Below are positions 62,116 to 64,000 of a stretch of 64,000 nt of DNA, piece after piece (the stretch's first letter is position 1; each line of letters begins with the position of its first letter). Below the pieces are notes generated by a model that had not been told where the DNA came from, did no database searches, and saw only the letters and a program-made list of their open reading frames with translations. A program made the position numbers and the translations under genes. This stretch comes from Orthonyx spaldingii. Its lineage: Eukaryota; Chordata; Aves; Passeriformes; Orthonychidae. The stretch spans positions 1,528,321 to 1,592,320 of the forward strand of contig VZTJ01003242.1 of NCBI GenBank assembly GCA_013397795.1. Reading direction: 5' to 3'.

Positions 62116-64000
62116 AGCAGCCTATACCTCAGGTGGGCTTCTGAGCAGCACAGAGAAGGGAGGTAATGGCATTTGTTCAGGGACTAGGGAGAAGCTTCAT
62201 GAAAGCTCAGACTTTGTGGACAGAAAGTATAAAGAAATGAAGACCTGGCAAAATTCCCCAATGCAGAGGTGGTTTGTAGCTTCTGTGTGTTTCTGGTACT
62301 ACTGCAGAGAGCTGGAACTCTCAACATGACTTCCTAGAATCGTACTAGGCTTCTTGGACTTCATAGAGCTTAAGAGCGAGGCAGACAGGTAACCCTGCAA
62401 GGGTCAAACTTGTTCTGTTGAGCAGCCAAAAACTGCTGGGTTTGTATTGTCTATACAACAAAATTTCAGCAACCCCAGTAAGTGAGAATGATTATAAAAG
62501 TCCTGGGTGGACAGGTTAGTCCATGAGCATCCCACCATGTGCTTCTGGCATGATATAACATCAGAATCATTTCCCCATATGATTTTGGATGTGATCAAAG
62601 CCAGACAGCAAAGCAGGCAGGTTCAAACAGATTTCCTATCCGTGGATGCTAATTAGTGCTGCTGACCTCAGTAGGACACCAGGATTTTTCTAGTTTATTC
62701 AGCTGCGTGTGGGGTTCTCTCTACCTGTCCCTAATTAGCCCAGGCACTAGTGCCAAACTGGAATTCAGTAGCCAAAATCCTGTCCCTCCCTATTTGGGAT
62801 CTGACAAACTCATTTGAAGCAATGGGTTAGCAAAATGACTCTACAACTTTCTTTGAAATACAGTGCCTGCCCCCCCAGAAAACTGCAAGTTTTTCCAGAT
62901 ACTTTGATTCCTTTAGCTTTACAAACAAAGCTCCTATAATTCTGCCTCTACACTTTATATAAAACTGAGATTCCTAAGTACTTAAACACCACTACTTTCT
63001 GATAGAATAAAACTAGTTCTTAGAGAGTATTATGAAACATTTTAGTGTAAGCCAAGCCCAGTATATCTTGCTGAACAAAAGAAAAGCTTAAAAAATTGGG
63101 AACTCCAGTGAAAATAGAAGAACTAAGATGATTAAATGCTCTGTCTGGAGTTGTGCAGAACAATCCAAGCATAACTGCTAAAAATCAGTGAAATAGCAGG
63201 AGATTCCAGTAAAGTATTCAGAAAGTCACATCTAGCTAGTCTTAAAGAAAAAAAAAAGTGATACAGGAAATGTAAAGCATAGAAAGAATGTATTTCCCTT
63301 CACTCGACTACCAGTGTGCCAGAAAGACCGAAGGTCAGCTGTTCAGAAGAACACTGTGTTCACTAACTCTAATTTAATTATCTACATAAGCAGCCATGTT
63401 TGCAAATGGCTAAGCACCAAGCAGCTCCCATGGAAACCGTATCAGGTGCAAGCCTGTTTAAAAGTACAGCTGGCTTAAATACCTATACAACAATTTTTGA
63501 GTGCAGAGACCTTTTGATAATCAGTACAAAAAAGTTCTTGGTTCTGAGACCTCCAAGAAATCTGGATATTAATTTCTTGAAGTAGTTCTTTGTTATTCTT
63601 TGAATCTTCTAAATATATTGCCAAAGAGGTAAGAAAAATGGTTTGTGTAGGATTTGGATGGTGATTTTTGATAAAGAAATTATGGGAGGCAAAGAAGTCA
63701 GTAATATAGAGACTTGTCCAGAAAACCAGTTCAAGATATCAGCTCAGTTCTCAGAGGCAATTTTATCTGGGAAATCCCAGGAGTTCCAACCACCAGTGTT
63801 CAGAATAAAATATTAATCACATCTTGAAATTACACGGATTTCTTCTTCCTAAAATTACAAAACTGTGGCTCAACACCTGATTTCCAAGTATTTACAGAGC
63901 AGTAATTCAAGGTTTCAAAGTTGTCTTCCAAAGATTAATTTTAAACCTCTCAGTTCCAACATATGGAGGAGGAAACTCCAACTGAGTATCACGAGGCTCT

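Larger units (their letters stand above)
52300..64000. other. Non-coding stretch; no gene supported
   Basis: Mostly AT-rich unique sequence to the window end, with open frames up to 127 codons (59099-59482), none recognisable. Relic repeats and simple tracts inside it are listed separately. A weak MIR-like 'atgaggaaactaagccaaa' occurs near 61020, too short to call. No tRNA, small RNA or promoter-like GC-rich patch was seen. Confidence 0.5.

Noticed and set aside
1..64000. CRISPR arrays, bacterial operons, insertion sequences or complete endogenous retroviruses
   Set aside because: There are no regularly spaced repeats, no compact gene arrays, no primer-binding-site text and no long terminal repeat pairs. 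The composition and CR1 elements mark vertebrate DNA.

Overview
The window looks like a non-coding stretch of a bird chromosome. It is AT-rich and CpG-poor apart from one sharp CpG island. It has few young transposons. The datable ones are CR1 LINE fragments: one at 28.3-28.8 kb with a readable reverse-transcriptase tail, one 3' end at 52.2 kb, and one internal fragment at 1.85 kb. Avian-type CR1 together with sparse repeats points to a bird. Turtle or crocodilian is possible but less likely. Very old amniote repeats (MIR-type SINEs and an ancient CR1-like LINE fragment) are scattered between 29 and 57 kb.

Layout: 1-38 kb is mostly unique sequence with no recognisable exon. Its landmarks are an isolated CR1 fragment (1.85 kb), a near-perfect hairpin (16.1 kb), a pair of TGACATCA sites exactly 30 bp apart (21.9 kb), the CR1 copy, an old MIR, and a palindrome-rich AT-rich block (35.5 kb). 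From about 38.64 to 40.08 kb lies a CpG island broken by a 366-base assembly gap (38723-39088). It carries a CCAAT box, an ETS-type site, a YY1-type site, a G-quadruplex motif, short perfect GC-rich duplications and a 43-base poly(A) tract. This is the only good promoter candidate. The transcribed strand cannot be settled, and the start site or first exon may lie partly in the gap. From 40 to 64 kb the sequence is again non-coding, with a cluster of ancient repeats at about 45.3-46.8 kb.

No protein-coding exon can be called with confidence. The longest open frames (179, 165, 165, 158, 138, 134 and 128 codons) match no family I recognise, lack convincing splice context, and are about what chance gives in 64 kb on six frames. 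The best reading is a gene-poor regulatory or intronic landscape around one CpG-island promoter, whose gene I cannot name.
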